DNA from: Clostridia bacterium
GTDB taxonomy: Bacteria > Bacillota_A > Clostridia > Oscillospirales > SIG627
DNA length: 14,822 nt
Reading direction: 5' to 3'
NCBI GenBank assembly: GCA_017508505.1
Contig: JAFVYT010000178.1
Location: 1-14,822 of the forward strand
Of the stretch, positions 1 through 7,953 are shown piece after piece. The notes beneath the pieces are model-generated. The model saw nothing but the letters and a program-made list of their open reading frames with translations, was not told where the DNA came from and ran no database searches. Positions within the stretch are counted from its first letter, which is position 1. Each line of letters opens with the position of its first letter. Made by a program: the position numbers and the translations under genes.

Positions 1-465
1 ATGGAAGGAGCGCATCCGATTTCTCACCGCAACGCATCTGGCGGCAAGGGCGGCGGAGCGATCCGTCGACTCCTTTGACGAATTCGGCAGAGGAGGAAGT
101 GCGGTGGACCTTGCCTTGTAAAGCTCATCCAGAACAAGGGCTCCCTCCTCCACCATTTGCTTGGCAAAGGGTGTGTGAAGCGGTACGGTGTTTTCCAAAA
201 ACGCCACGATCCGCAGCCCGCCCGATGCGGCAAAGGAAATCACAAGATAGCTGACCCGATCCACCGAAAGAAAAAACAGCTCGTTTTTCGCTTCGACGGG
301 GAGTCGGGCAGCCAAAAGGCGCCGCAGGCGCGCCTTGCTCGGCAAAAGCCGACGGGCCAGCTCATTGCGAAAGATCGGGGTGAGCTCCTGATCCGTTACC
401 AGTGCGGGAAGCGGCAGCGCCCGTGCGTATTCCAGGGCGGAGGCTTCGGCGGGAGTCGTTTTCAT
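1..465 (-). CDS. Partial CDS, N-terminal part of an unidentified protein (possible PAS-type sensor)
   Basis: Reading the minus strand from the ATG at 465-463 gives 155 codons without a stop up to the window edge, so the gene is truncated at its 3' end. The start is supported by an AGAGG ribosome binding site five bases upstream and by an extended -10 box about 30 bases upstream. The N-terminus (ALPLPALVTDQELTPIFRNE) resembles the opening strand and helix of PAS-like domains ('value from outside, compare with stored'). It is followed by mixed alpha/beta sequence ending in basic, helix-prone residues (residues 135-155). In Clostridia such an N-terminus often belongs to a sensor histidine kinase, but no kinase motif lies inside the window, so that is only an inference. 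The gene is divergent from lon. The coding call is firm; the function is weak. Confidence 0.75.
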   Translation of the reverse strand, partial: MKTTPAEASALEYARALPLPALVTDQELTPIFRNELARRLLPSKARLRRLLAARLPVEAKNELFFLSVDRVSYLVISFAASGGLRIVAFLENTVPLHTPFAKQMVEEGALVLDELYKARSTALPPLPNSSKESTDRSAALAARCVAVRNRMRSFH

Positions 466-495
466 AAAGACCTCTCATTCATTGATTCTCCCACC

Positions 496-504
496 ATTTT
501 ACCA
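496..504 (-). promoter_or_regulatory. Extended -10 promoter element for the truncated minus-strand gene
   Basis: Minus-strand TGGTAAAAT fits the extended -10 pattern TGnTATAAT with one mismatch. It lies about 30 bases upstream of the ATG at 465, giving a short leader. No good -35 box is visible, which is usual for extended -10 promoters. Confidence 0.45.
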
Positions 505-545
505 TATTTTTTCCCGAAATGGGCGACGGTGCCGGAAAAAGCCTG

Positions 546-590
546 AAAAAAACAAAAATTTATAAAAAAATCACAAAAAATAACGGAAAA
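546..590. other. Phased A-tracts (probable curved DNA / UP-like element)
   Basis: Runs of four to seven A occur at 546-552, 554-558, 564-570, 575-580 and 587-590. The last four have centres about 10.5-11 bp apart, the helical repeat that gives intrinsic bending. They sit just upstream of the putative lon -35 region and may act as an UP element or curvature signal. A very similar A-tract pair (AAAAAACATCACAAAAAA) occurs at 8361-8378 upstream of the sigma-factor promoter. Confidence 0.5.
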
Positions 591-593
591 CAA

Positions 594-622
594 TTTCTTT
601 TTCTTCAAAAGTGTGGTATATT
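594..622 (+). promoter_or_regulatory. Probable lon promoter (extended -10)
   Basis: TATATT at 617-622 is preceded by TGG at 614-616, giving the extended -10 form TGnTATATT. The hexamer 17 bp upstream (TTTCTT, 594-599) is a poor -35 box, compensated by the extended -10 and the upstream A-tracts. The expected transcription start is near 629, about 59 bases before the lon ATG. No CIRCE or CtsR operator is evident. Confidence 0.5.
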
Positions 623-625
623 GTT

Positions 626-670
626 TTCCAGAATGGGTTTTTGTACCCAAAAAGCATCACCATTTTGGAA
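626..670. repeat. Inverted repeat in the lon leader
   Basis: TTCCAGAATGG (626-636) and CCATTTTGGAA (660-670) pair over 11 bp with one G-U, and one or two more pairs are possible outward. The right arm abuts the lon ribosome binding site (AAGGA, 670-674). The predicted transcription start (near 629) lies within the left arm, so this may be a DNA operator overlapping the start rather than an RNA hairpin. Confidence 0.4.
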
Positions 671-687
671 AGGAACACTCCCCAGTT

Positions 688-3024
688 ATGTCTTACTACA
701 CCGAATCCATCGACCGCGTTGCTCTCCCCGTTATTGCCCTGAGAGGGCTCGTGGTCTTCCCCGGGATCGACACCAGCTTCGAGGTGGCCCGTGCTCAGAC
801 CGTCCGTGCCACGGAAATGGCCCTGAAGGCCGACGGTCTCGTGTACCTTGTGACCCAAAAGGACGCGCAGGTGGAGACCCCCGAGCCCGGAGATCTGTAC
901 TCCGTGGGCGTGATCGGGCGCATCAAGCAATCCATCAAGCTCCCCGATCAGAGCTATCGCATCATCACCGAGGGCCTCAGCCGTGCCGAGACCCTGAACG
1001 TATTCCGTTTGGAGAGCGGCGCCCTCACCGCCGAGGTTATGAGAAAAAACGTAGCCGTAGAGGACGAGATCTCCGCCGATGCCTATCGCAGAAGCGTGCT
1101 GCACGGCGTGGAGGAATTGAGCGCCTTCATCCCCAAGCTCTCCCCCGAGACCACGGGAGCCCTGCAGACCATTGAGGATCCGGGCTTTTTGTCCGACTTC
1201 GTAGCAGCCAATCTCCTGCGCCGTGTAGAGGACAAGATGGATGTTTTGGCGATCTTCGACCCCTTGGACCGCGCCCTGCGCCTGATGGAGATTCTGGATC
1301 GGGAGACCGAGGTGGCAAAGCTGGAGCAGCGCCTCGCACGCAAGGTGCAGCGCCATATGGACGAGCAGCAAAGAGAGGCATATTTAAGAGAGCAGCTCCG
1401 CGCCATTCAGTCGGAGCTTTCCGAGCCCGAAGGGGGCTTTGAGGGGGACGACGATGACGTAATCGGCAGGATTGAAAAGGCATCTCTCCCCGAGCAGATC
1501 CGCCAAAAGCTTTTGGCGCAGGCAAAGAAAATTCGCACCATGCCCTTCGGCTCCTCCGAGTCCGCCCTTTTGCGGGGCTGGATCGACACCTGCCTTGAGA
1601 TCCCGTGGAACAAGACCACCGAGGACACGGTGGATCTCGGAAAGGCCGAGGAGATCCTGGATCGGGATCACGACGGCCTGGAGAAGGTCAAGGAGCGCAT
1701 TTTGGAATTTCTTGCCGCAGGCAAGCTCCGCGGCAAGGTGCAGGGACAGATTCTGTGTCTGGTAGGTGCCCCCGGCGTGGGCAAGACCAGCATCGCCTCC
1801 TCCATTGCCGAAGCGCTGGGCAGAAAGTACGTCCGCGTATCTCTTGGCGGTGTGCGGGACGAGGCGGACGTCCGCGGTCACCGAAAGACCTACATCGGAG
1901 CAATGCCCGGACGCATCGTCACCGCCCTGACCCAGGCGGGCTCTATGAACCCCCTGATCACCCTGGACGAGATCGACAAGCTCACCCGTGATTCTCACGG
2001 GGATCCCGCCTCCGCCCTTTTGGAGGTGCTGGACTCCGCACAGAACCACGCCTTCCGGGATCACTTCGTGGAGCTGCCCGTGGACCTGTCCGCGTGCGTA
2101 TTCCTTGCCACCGCAAACGAGACCTCCACCATCCCCCCTGCCCTTCTGGACCGTATGGAGCTCATTCACATCAACGGCTACACCGAAAGTGAAAAGTGTG
2201 CCATCGCCAAGCACCACCTGATCCCCAAGCAGGAAAAGGAGCACGGCATCGAGCGCAAGCAGCTTCGCATCTCCGAGGGAGCCTTAAGAAAAATCATCCG
2301 CTCCTACACCCGGGAGCAGGGCGTCCGTAAGCTGGAGCGGGAGATCGCACGGATCTGCCGCAAGAGCGCAAAGAGAATTCTGGACGGAGCGGCTTGCGTT
2401 TCCGTCACGGAGAAAAACGTCACGGAGTTTCTCGGAAAGGAAAAGATCCTCCCCGAAAAGAAGAATCTGCCCGATCGCATCGGCGTGGTCAATGGCCTTG
2501 CCTGGACCCTCTCGGGTGGGGAAATGCTGGAGGTAGAGGCTCTGTGCCTGCCCGGCACGGGCAAGATGGAATTGACCGGCTCCTTGGGCGACGTGATGAA
2601 GGAATCCGTCAAGGCCGCCGTCTCTCTGGTTCGCAGCCGGAGCGAGGCGCTCGGGCTGAAGGATCCCGAATTTTACAAAAATTGTGATCTGCACGTGCAC
2701 TTCCCCGAGGGTGCGATCCCCAAGGACGGCCCCAGCGCGGGCGTAACGCTGGTCACCTGTCTGGCCAGCCTTCTGTCGGGAAGAGCCGCGCGGGGAGACG
2801 TGGCCATGACCGGTGAGATCACCCTGCACGGCGAGGTGCTCGCCATCGGCGGGCTGAGGGAAAAGGCGAGTGCCGCCCTGCGCGCCGGGATCCGCACCGT
2901 TCTGATCCCCAAGGACAACGAAAAAGATCTGGAGGAAGTGGACCCCAAGGCGCTGGAAACCATAGAATTCATCCCCTGCCGCACCGTGGACGAGGTCTTG
3001 AAGGTCGCACTGAAGGATAAATGA
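688..3024 (+). CDS. lon: ATP-dependent protease Lon (LonA type)
   Basis: Lon is a cytoplasmic homo-oligomeric AAA+ serine protease that unfolds and degrades misfolded and regulatory proteins. The 778-residue product has the full LonA order: N-terminal substrate-binding domain (about 1-200, opening with VALPVIALRGLVVFPGI), a coiled-coil region, an AAA+ module and a C-terminal protease domain. Walker A is GAPGVGKT (360-367), Walker B ends in DE at 427-428, and the Ser-Lys dyad is Ser683 in PKDGPSAG and Lys726, the usual 43 residues apart. Length matches Bacillus LonA. The start at 688 is chosen because homology begins there and AAGGA lies 13 bases upstream; an in-frame GTG at 613 would overlap the -10 box. 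The stop overlaps the engB start, matching the conserved lon-engB pair of Firmicutes. Confidence 0.97.
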   Translation: MSYYTESIDRVALPVIALRGLVVFPGIDTSFEVARAQTVRATEMALKADGLVYLVTQKDAQVETPEPGDLYSVGVIGRIKQSIKLPDQSYRIITEGLSRAETLNVFRLESGALTAEVMRKNVAVEDEISADAYRRSVLHGVEELSAFIPKLSPETTGALQTIEDPGFLSDFVAANLLRRVEDKMDVLAIFDPLDRALRLMEILDRETEVAKLEQRLARKVQRHMDEQQREAYLREQLRAIQSELSEPEGGFEGDDDDVIGRIEKASLPEQIRQKLLAQAKKIRTMPFGSSESALLRGWIDTCLEIPWNKTTEDTVDLGKAEEILDRDHDGLEKVKERILEFLAAGKLRGKVQGQILCLVGAPGVGKTSIASSIAEALGRKYVRVSLGGVRDEADVRGHRKTYIGAMPGRIVTALTQAGSMNPLITLDEIDKLTRDSHGDPASALLEVLDSAQNHAFRDHFVELPVDLSACVFLATANETSTIPPALLDRMELIHINGYTESEKCAIAKHHLIPKQEKEHGIERKQLRISEGALRKIIRSYTREQGVRKLEREIARICRKSAKRILDGAACVSVTEKNVTEFLGKEKILPEKKNLPDRIGVVNGLAWTLSGGEMLEVEALCLPGTGKMELTGSLGDVMKESVKAAVSLVRSRSEALGLKDPEFYKNCDLHVHFPEGAIPKDGPSAGVTLVTCLASLLSGRAARGDVAMTGEITLHGEVLAIGGLREKASAALRAGIRTVLIPKDNEKDLEEVDPKALETIEFIPCRTVDEVLKVALKDK

Positions 3025-3617
3025 ACAAAAACAACATCACTCTGAAGATATCCGCAGGGCGGAAGGATCAGCTCATTCGGGACGGCAAGTGCCAGATCGC
3101 CCTTTCCGGCCGAAGCAACGTGGGAAAGAGCTCCGCTCTGAACCGCCTTTTGGGCAGAAAGAAGCTGGCGAGGGTCTCCTCCAGTCCCGGAAAGACCATC
3201 ACCGTCAACTTTTTCGACGTGGACGGGGCCTGCTATTTGGTGGACCTGCCCGGCTACGGCTTTGCCCGTCGGAGCGAAAGCGAGAAGCGCGCCTGGTCCG
3301 CTCTGACCGACGCCTATTTTCAAAATCACGAGAACCTTGCGCTGGTGCTCCAGCTCATCGATTTAAAGACCGGCCCCAGCCGCGACGACGAAATGATGAT
3401 CTCCTTTTTGGAGGAGGTGGGAATTCCCTTTGTCATCGTGGCCACTAAAATTGACAAGCTCAATAAGACAAACGGTGCAAAAAACCTGAAGGAATTGAGC
3501 GAGGCCTATTTCCCCACTCCCGTCTTCCCCTTCTCCTCTCTGACCGGAGAGGGCGTGGAGGCCCTGTGGAGCCTTGTGGAAAAAACCGTGGAGGTCAGCG
3601 GAGAAAACAAGGCCTGA
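3021..3617 (+). CDS. engB: Ribosome biogenesis GTP-binding protein EngB/YsxC
   Basis: EngB (YsxC/YihA) is a small TRAFAC-class GTPase needed for late assembly of the large ribosomal subunit. The 198-residue product has all GTPase motifs: G1 GRSNVGKSS (30-38), a G2 threonine at 59, G3 DLPGYG (75-80), G4 TKID (142-145), and a C-terminal SSL matching G5. Length is normal for the family. The ATG overlaps the lon stop as ATGA (3021-3024), so translational coupling is likely and the two genes form an operon, as in Bacillus subtilis lonA-ysxC. Confidence 0.96.
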   Translation: MNKNNITLKISAGRKDQLIRDGKCQIALSGRSNVGKSSALNRLLGRKKLARVSSSPGKTITVNFFDVDGACYLVDLPGYGFARRSESEKRAWSALTDAYFQNHENLALVLQLIDLKTGPSRDDEMMISFLEEVGIPFVIVATKIDKLNKTNGAKNLKELSEAYFPTPVFPFSSLTGEGVEALWSLVEKTVEVSGENKA

Positions 3618-3642
3618 AGCCGAATTTTGCATAAAAACGCCC

Positions 3643-3683
3643 AAACCCTCACATAGTAGTCAAAAAAACAGCGAGGGGTTTTT
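3643..3683 (+). promoter_or_regulatory. Weak hairpin overlapping the ribosome binding site of the 3684 gene
   Basis: AAACCCTC (3643-3650) can pair with GAGGGGTTT (3673-3681) with one bulged G across a 22-base loop. GAGGGG (3673-3678) is also the only ribosome binding site for the ATG at 3684. The structure could occlude initiation, or with the run of five T (3679-3683) act as a weak attenuator. It is small and may be chance. Confidence 0.25.
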
Positions 3684-4142
3684 ATGAAGATCGGACTGTG
3701 GGAGCCGTTTCCCGTTTTGGAGCGGCTTCTGATTCGGAATACGGGCGTTTTCCGCTTCCCCGAGGGCGTCGCGATCACGCGAGGCAAACAGGGGGAGAGC
3801 TACGATTTGCTGTTACATGACCGTGCGTCTCTTTTGCCCGCTCGGGCGCAGGTGGTTTTGATCTCGGGAGAACGGGAGCCCATCGGGGCGTCCCATCCCT
3901 TTTCCGAGAGCCGCATCCTGACCGGAGGAATGGGTTGCACGGATCCCGTCACCTTCTCCAGCATCGGAGAGGACCACGCTCTCTTATGCTTGCAGGAGGA
4001 GATCGTCATCGGGGCTCGGGAGATCGGGCCCTTTGAGCGACCCGTCCCCTTTCTTCGGGGATACAGCCTATTTAAAAATCTCGCCGCAGGCTTTGCCCTG
4101 TCTCTGGCGGAGATCCTATTCGGAGAGGAGTCAGCAGAATGA
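3684..4142 (+). CDS. Unrecognised 152-aa protein, coupled to a DinG-family helicase
   Basis: I do not recognise this family. The product is soluble with no signal peptide, no cysteine cluster and only two cysteines. The most motif-like stretch is TGGMGCTDPVTFSSIGED (about residues 81-98), followed by alternating hydrophobic strands ending in QEEIVIGAREIGPFE and a C-terminal amphipathic helix (FKNLAAGFALSLAEILFG). The pattern suggests a compact beta-rich fold capped by a helix. The start is set by GAGGGG five bases upstream of the ATG. The stop overlaps the downstream helicase start (ATGA, 4139-4142), so the two are probably translated together, and a role linked to the helicase is possible but unproven. 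Confidence 0.8.
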   Translation: MKIGLWEPFPVLERLLIRNTGVFRFPEGVAITRGKQGESYDLLLHDRASLLPARAQVVLISGEREPIGASHPFSESRILTGGMGCTDPVTFSSIGEDHALLCLQEEIVIGAREIGPFERPVPFLRGYSLFKNLAAGFALSLAEILFGEESAE

Positions 4143-6409
4143 ATACGCAGATTCTGGAGCTGGACGAGGTTCTGGAGCTCATCTCACCCTTGCCCGACGG
4201 AGGGCAGGAGCCGAAAAGACTGCCCCCAAAGCAGCTTCGCACCGCCCTCTTCGGAGAGGAACCAAACCGCTTTGAAAGAACCCCTCTGACCCTGCAGCTT
4301 CGCCGCGGGGAGGAGGAGATCCGCATCTGCGGCGTCGCCGACGGCATTGAAAAGGCCGAGCGGGGGTGTCCCCATACCGTCGAGGAGGAGATTCTTCTGG
4401 ATCAGATGGTGGATTTTGCCCGACTGCGAGACCGCAGTCTGATGCGGGCACGCTTTCTGGGGCTGGCCTTGGCCAACACCAAGGGTGCAGAGGAGGTCAA
4501 GCTGCGCCTTTCCGTCTTTGCGGAAGGGCGAGTGGAGCGAGAGGAGATGCTGTGTACCAAATCCGAGCTCTCCGAGGCCCTTGCCCCCGCCATTCGCACG
4601 CTTTTGACCCTGACGGGCTTGTTCCGCAAGCCCGACGTGACCGTCACCTTCCCCTACGATTCCCTGCGGGACGGTCAGAAGGAATTGATCCACGCCGTGT
4701 GGAGCGCCATCAAAAGCTCCACCAAGCTCTTCGCCTGTGCTCCCACGGGAATCGGGAAGACCCTCGCCGTGTTGTATCCCGCCCTGCGAGCGCTGGAAAC
4801 GGGCAAGGCGGAGCGGGTCTATTACGCCTCTCCCAAGAATCCCCTGAAGCTGCAGGCCGCCGCCGCGGTGGAGACGCTTCAATCGGTGAGAGGTCTTCGC
4901 ACGCTGGTGCTTTCCGCCAAGATGAGCCTTTGCCCCGAAAACAGGGAAGAATGCCGCAAGGAGGAGTGTCCCTACGGGGAATCCTCCCCCGCAAGGCTCC
5001 CCGAGGCGCTGGCGTACTTAAGCGGCTTCTCCTGCATCACCGCCAAGGAATTGGAGGCGGCGGGGAGAGCTTACTCCATTTGTCCCTTCACCCTTGCCAC
5101 CAAGGTACAGCGCTACTGTCAGGTGGTCATCGGGGATTACAATCATATTTTCGACCCGTCCAAAGCCCTGTTTCCTCCCTCCTCCCAAGCGATTCTTCTG
5201 GTGGACGAGGCGCACAACCTACCCACACGAATCCGGGAAAGCTACACCGAGACCCTCTGTCCGCAGGATCTGGACTTTTTCTTTCGGGACCCCTCGAGTC
5301 CGTCCCGTATGCTCAAGGAGCATTTTGCCGCTCTGACCACGGAATTTACCCACATCGAAAAGGAGCGAAACGAGACGAAAAGCTACTTTTCCTTTGAAGC
5401 TCCCCACAAGCTTGCCGAGGCCGCAAGGGGGCTTCTGCCCAAGGTCGCCTTTGCCATGCACGGCGGCTTCGGGATTCCCTCGGAGGAAACCGAAAGGGCC
5501 CTGAAGACCCTCTTCGGTAAGCTGAAAAAATTCACCCTCCTTTACAAGGAATTCGACGGGGACTTTGCCACCGTCTTCCCCCCCGAGGGAGGCGCACGGA
5601 TCTATCTTGTCAATCCGAGAGAGCGGATCCGCCGTGCCGCAGACGGCTGGCGGAGCACGGTCTTCTTCTCCGCGACCCTGCAGCCGAAGGACTATTATCT
5701 GGAGCTTTTGGCAGGCAAAGAGGAGGATACCTTCCTGGATCTGCCCTCCCCCTTCCCGCGGGACAATCTCTTCGTGGGAATCTGTGGCGTGGACGTATCC
5801 TACAGCCAGCGCTTTGCCACGGCACCGAAGCTGTGCAGCATCATTCACAGTGCCGTTTCCTCCCGTGCGGGCAATTACATGGTCTTTCTCCCCTCCTTTG
5901 AATACTTAAAGCTGGTTTCTCAGGAATACAAGCGCCGCTTCTTCGAGCATCGGGTTCTGGTGCAGGATCGGGTGATGACCTCCAAAAAGCGCGCGGAGTT
6001 CCTTTCCGCCTTTCGGGAAAACCGCAAGGAGACGCTCATCGGCTTTTGCGTGATGGGCGGCATCTTTTCCGAGGGACTGGACCTGAAGGGAGATTCCCTT
6101 TCCGGGGAGATCCTCGTGGGCACGGGATTTCCTCCCCCTTCTCCCGAGGGTGAGGCAGAGTGTGCCTCTTACTACAAAAGAGAAATGGACGGAAAGAGCT
6201 TCGCCTACACTCTGCCCGGCTGGAGCCGCGTTTTACAGGCGGCGGGGCGGGTCATCCGAGACGAGGAGGATCGCGGCTTTCTGATCCTTTGTGACCAGCG
6301 CTTTCTGGGAGACGACATCAGGGAGCTCTTCCCCGACGCCTGGGAGGGCGCCCTCGTTTTGGAACGAGACGCCCAGCTCAAGCGGGAGCTGGAGCAATTC
6401 TGGCGATAA
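4139..6409 (+). CDS. DinG/Rad3-family (XPD-like) superfamily 2 DNA helicase with Fe-S domain
   Basis: Members of this family are 5'-3' ATP-dependent DNA helicases with an iron-sulfur cluster, acting in repair and in unwinding of R-loops or forked DNA. The 756-residue product shows Walker A APTGIGKT (201-208), the DEAH box at 356-359 (VDEAHN), and motif VI QAAGRVIR (700-707). Four candidate cluster cysteines lie between motifs I and II: C265, C272, C277 and C315, the last in ICPF before the family-typical DYNHIFDP. Residues 1-150 sit where many clostridial homologues carry a PD-(D/E)XK nuclease domain. Here GVADGI is kept, but the expected E-I-K is EEEILL, so the lysine is missing and the domain may be inactive. 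It is not full-length Bacillus-type DinG, because no DEDD exonuclease domain is seen. Confidence 0.9.
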   Translation: MNTQILELDEVLELISPLPDGGQEPKRLPPKQLRTALFGEEPNRFERTPLTLQLRRGEEEIRICGVADGIEKAERGCPHTVEEEILLDQMVDFARLRDRSLMRARFLGLALANTKGAEEVKLRLSVFAEGRVEREEMLCTKSELSEALAPAIRTLLTLTGLFRKPDVTVTFPYDSLRDGQKELIHAVWSAIKSSTKLFACAPTGIGKTLAVLYPALRALETGKAERVYYASPKNPLKLQAAAAVETLQSVRGLRTLVLSAKMSLCPENREECRKEECPYGESSPARLPEALAYLSGFSCITAKELEAAGRAYSICPFTLATKVQRYCQVVIGDYNHIFDPSKALFPPSSQAILLVDEAHNLPTRIRESYTETLCPQDLDFFFRDPSSPSRMLKEHFAALTTEFTHIEKERNETKSYFSFEAPHKLAEAARGLLPKVAFAMHGGFGIPSEETERALKTLFGKLKKFTLLYKEFDGDFATVFPPEGGARIYLVNPRERIRRAADGWRSTVFFSATLQPKDYYLELLAGKEEDTFLDLPSPFPRDNLFVGICGVDVSYSQRFATAPKLCSIIHSAVSSRAGNYMVFLPSFEYLKLVSQEYKRRFFEHRVLVQDRVMTSKKRAEFLSAFRENRKETLIGFCVMGGIFSEGLDLKGDSLSGEILVGTGFPPPSPEGEAECASYYKREMDGKSFAYTLPGWSRVLQAAGRVIRDEEDRGFLILCDQRFLGDDIRELFPDAWEGALVLERDAQLKRELEQFWR

Positions 6410-6453
6410 AATCTCAAAAAACAAAATCCAAATTATGGCAAAAGGAGGCACGG

Positions 6454-7953
6454 ATGTTCCAACGAAGAAAGAACGATCCCCACGAGGAATTCAGCTTTTT
6501 CCTGGGTGATCTGGAAGAGCGCCCCGCACCTCCCGCCGCGGCCAAAGAGGCGCCGAAAAAAAGAGACGACGAGCCCTCGGACAAGCCGAGACAAGCCCCG
6601 AAAAGGCATCTCCACGCTGCCCGAGTCCCCCACTTTTCCAATGAAAAAGGGCCCGAGGCTCCCAAAAAGTCCGCAGTCGGAGCCGCCTCTCCCCAAAAGG
6701 TCACCCCGGAACGGGAGGAAACAGCACCGCCGCAGGCCCCGTCCGCGCCGAAACGGAGCGACACCGCCGCACTCCTCTCCTTCTTAGGTCTCAGGGGAGA
6801 AAAGACCCACGAAACCAAAAGGGAGGAAGGAAAGGAACCCCTGCCCGAAAAAAAGGCAGAGGCCGTGACGCAAAAGAAGCAGTCGCCCAAGGTGAGCGAA
6901 AGAGCACAAAAAAAGGAGCTCCCGAAGGCGCTCCGCACCGCACAAAAGAAGGAGCCGCCCGAGGCTGAGCCCGAGGAAAAGAGCGCTCCGCAGGAAACGC
7001 CCGAGACGCAAAAGAAGGAAGAAGCCCCCAAAAGCCCCGAGGAGGCTGTAAAAGAGTCCCTCGACGCCCTGTACGGCAGTGAGCCCGGGAGCAAAAAGAC
7101 CCTGAAGCCCGGAGAATTGGCCCGCTACGCCGTCCTCTTTGTTTGCATTTTCGGCTTTTTCAGCGCCTTTTGGTTCGTAGGCTCAAAGCTCTACGACTAC
7201 TATCGCTCCTGGGTCGTGTATTCCGGTCTGCAGGAAATGGTAGAGCGGGAGGATCTGTTTGCCGAGGAGTATCTGAAAAAGGCAACTCCCGAAGGGGGCA
7301 CCCTGACCCCCGGGGAGATTCTGGAGGGAAAGGATACGGTCACAGGGGAGATCACCGGCACCTTCACCCCCGAGCAGGAGACCCTCGTGGGCAAGATCAG
7401 CCAGCTGAAAAAGCTCAATCCCGATACCACGGGCTGGATCCGCATCTCGGGCACGGTAGTCAACTATCCCCTGATGTGGTCGTCCTCCCGCAACTATTAT
7501 CTGCATCGGGACTTTTACGGCAACACGCTGTCGGGCGGTGCCATCTTCATTGACGAGAGAAACGACCGCAACGTGGCCAAAAACCGCAACACCGTCATTT
7601 ACGGACACAATATGTCCGACGGCAGCATGTTTGCCTCCATCCACGATTTTCAGAGCGCGACCCTCTTCTTCGGCGCCACCATCGAAATCGCAACGGAGGA
7701 CGGAATCTACGTTTACACGCCCTTCTCCGTCCACCGCTCCAACGCACACGACAACTACTTCGAAACGGATTTCGTGTCGGATGAGGACTTCATCAACTTC
7801 TGTGAGCAGATGGCCTTTTTATCCATCTTCGAAACGGACTACAGCTTCGACCGAAACACCCAGATCATCACGCTGTCCACCTGTATGGACACCCAGACCA
7901 ATTCGGAAAACCGTTTTGCCGTTCACGCCATTCTGACCAAGGTCATACGCTGA
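6454..7953 (+). CDS. Class B sortase with long charged cytoplasmic N-terminal region
   Basis: Sortases are membrane-anchored transpeptidases that attach surface proteins to the cell wall. The 499-residue product has one transmembrane helix at about 225-243 followed by an extracytoplasmic sortase domain. Class B features are NYYLHRDFYG, then His385 in VIYGHNMSDGSMF, Cys477 in TLSTC and Arg487 in NRFAVH, a complete His-Cys-Arg triad. Residues 1-220 are low-complexity, rich in K, E, P and A with repeated QKKE-like units, and are predicted disordered and cytoplasmic. An ideal AAAGGAGG precedes the ATG by six bases. It starts 44 bases after the helicase with no terminator seen, so co-transcription is likely. 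No LPXTG- or NPQTN-type substrate is encoded in the window. Confidence 0.93.
   Translation: MFQRRKNDPHEEFSFFLGDLEERPAPPAAAKEAPKKRDDEPSDKPRQAPKRHLHAARVPHFSNEKGPEAPKKSAVGAASPQKVTPEREETAPPQAPSAPKRSDTAALLSFLGLRGEKTHETKREEGKEPLPEKKAEAVTQKKQSPKVSERAQKKELPKALRTAQKKEPPEAEPEEKSAPQETPETQKKEEAPKSPEEAVKESLDALYGSEPGSKKTLKPGELARYAVLFVCIFGFFSAFWFVGSKLYDYYRSWVVYSGLQEMVEREDLFAEEYLKKATPEGGTLTPGEILEGKDTVTGEITGTFTPEQETLVGKISQLKKLNPDTTGWIRISGTVVNYPLMWSSSRNYYLHRDFYGNTLSGGAIFIDERNDRNVAKNRNTVIYGHNMSDGSMFASIHDFQSATLFFGATIEIATEDGIYVYTPFSVHRSNAHDNYFETDFVSDEDFINFCEQMAFLSIFETDYSFDRNTQIITLSTCMDTQTNSENRFAVHAILTKVIR

Noticed and set aside
613..687. Upstream GTG start for lon at 613
   Set aside because: It overlaps the extended -10 box, has no ribosome binding site, and adds 25 residues with no match to Lon N-termini.
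571..1371. Long minus-strand open frame inside lon, and similar frames opposite the helicase, sortase, glycosyltransferase and pduL
   Set aside because: They lie opposite well-conserved genes, have no ribosome binding site or recognisable domain, and are expected by chance in GC-rich coding DNA.
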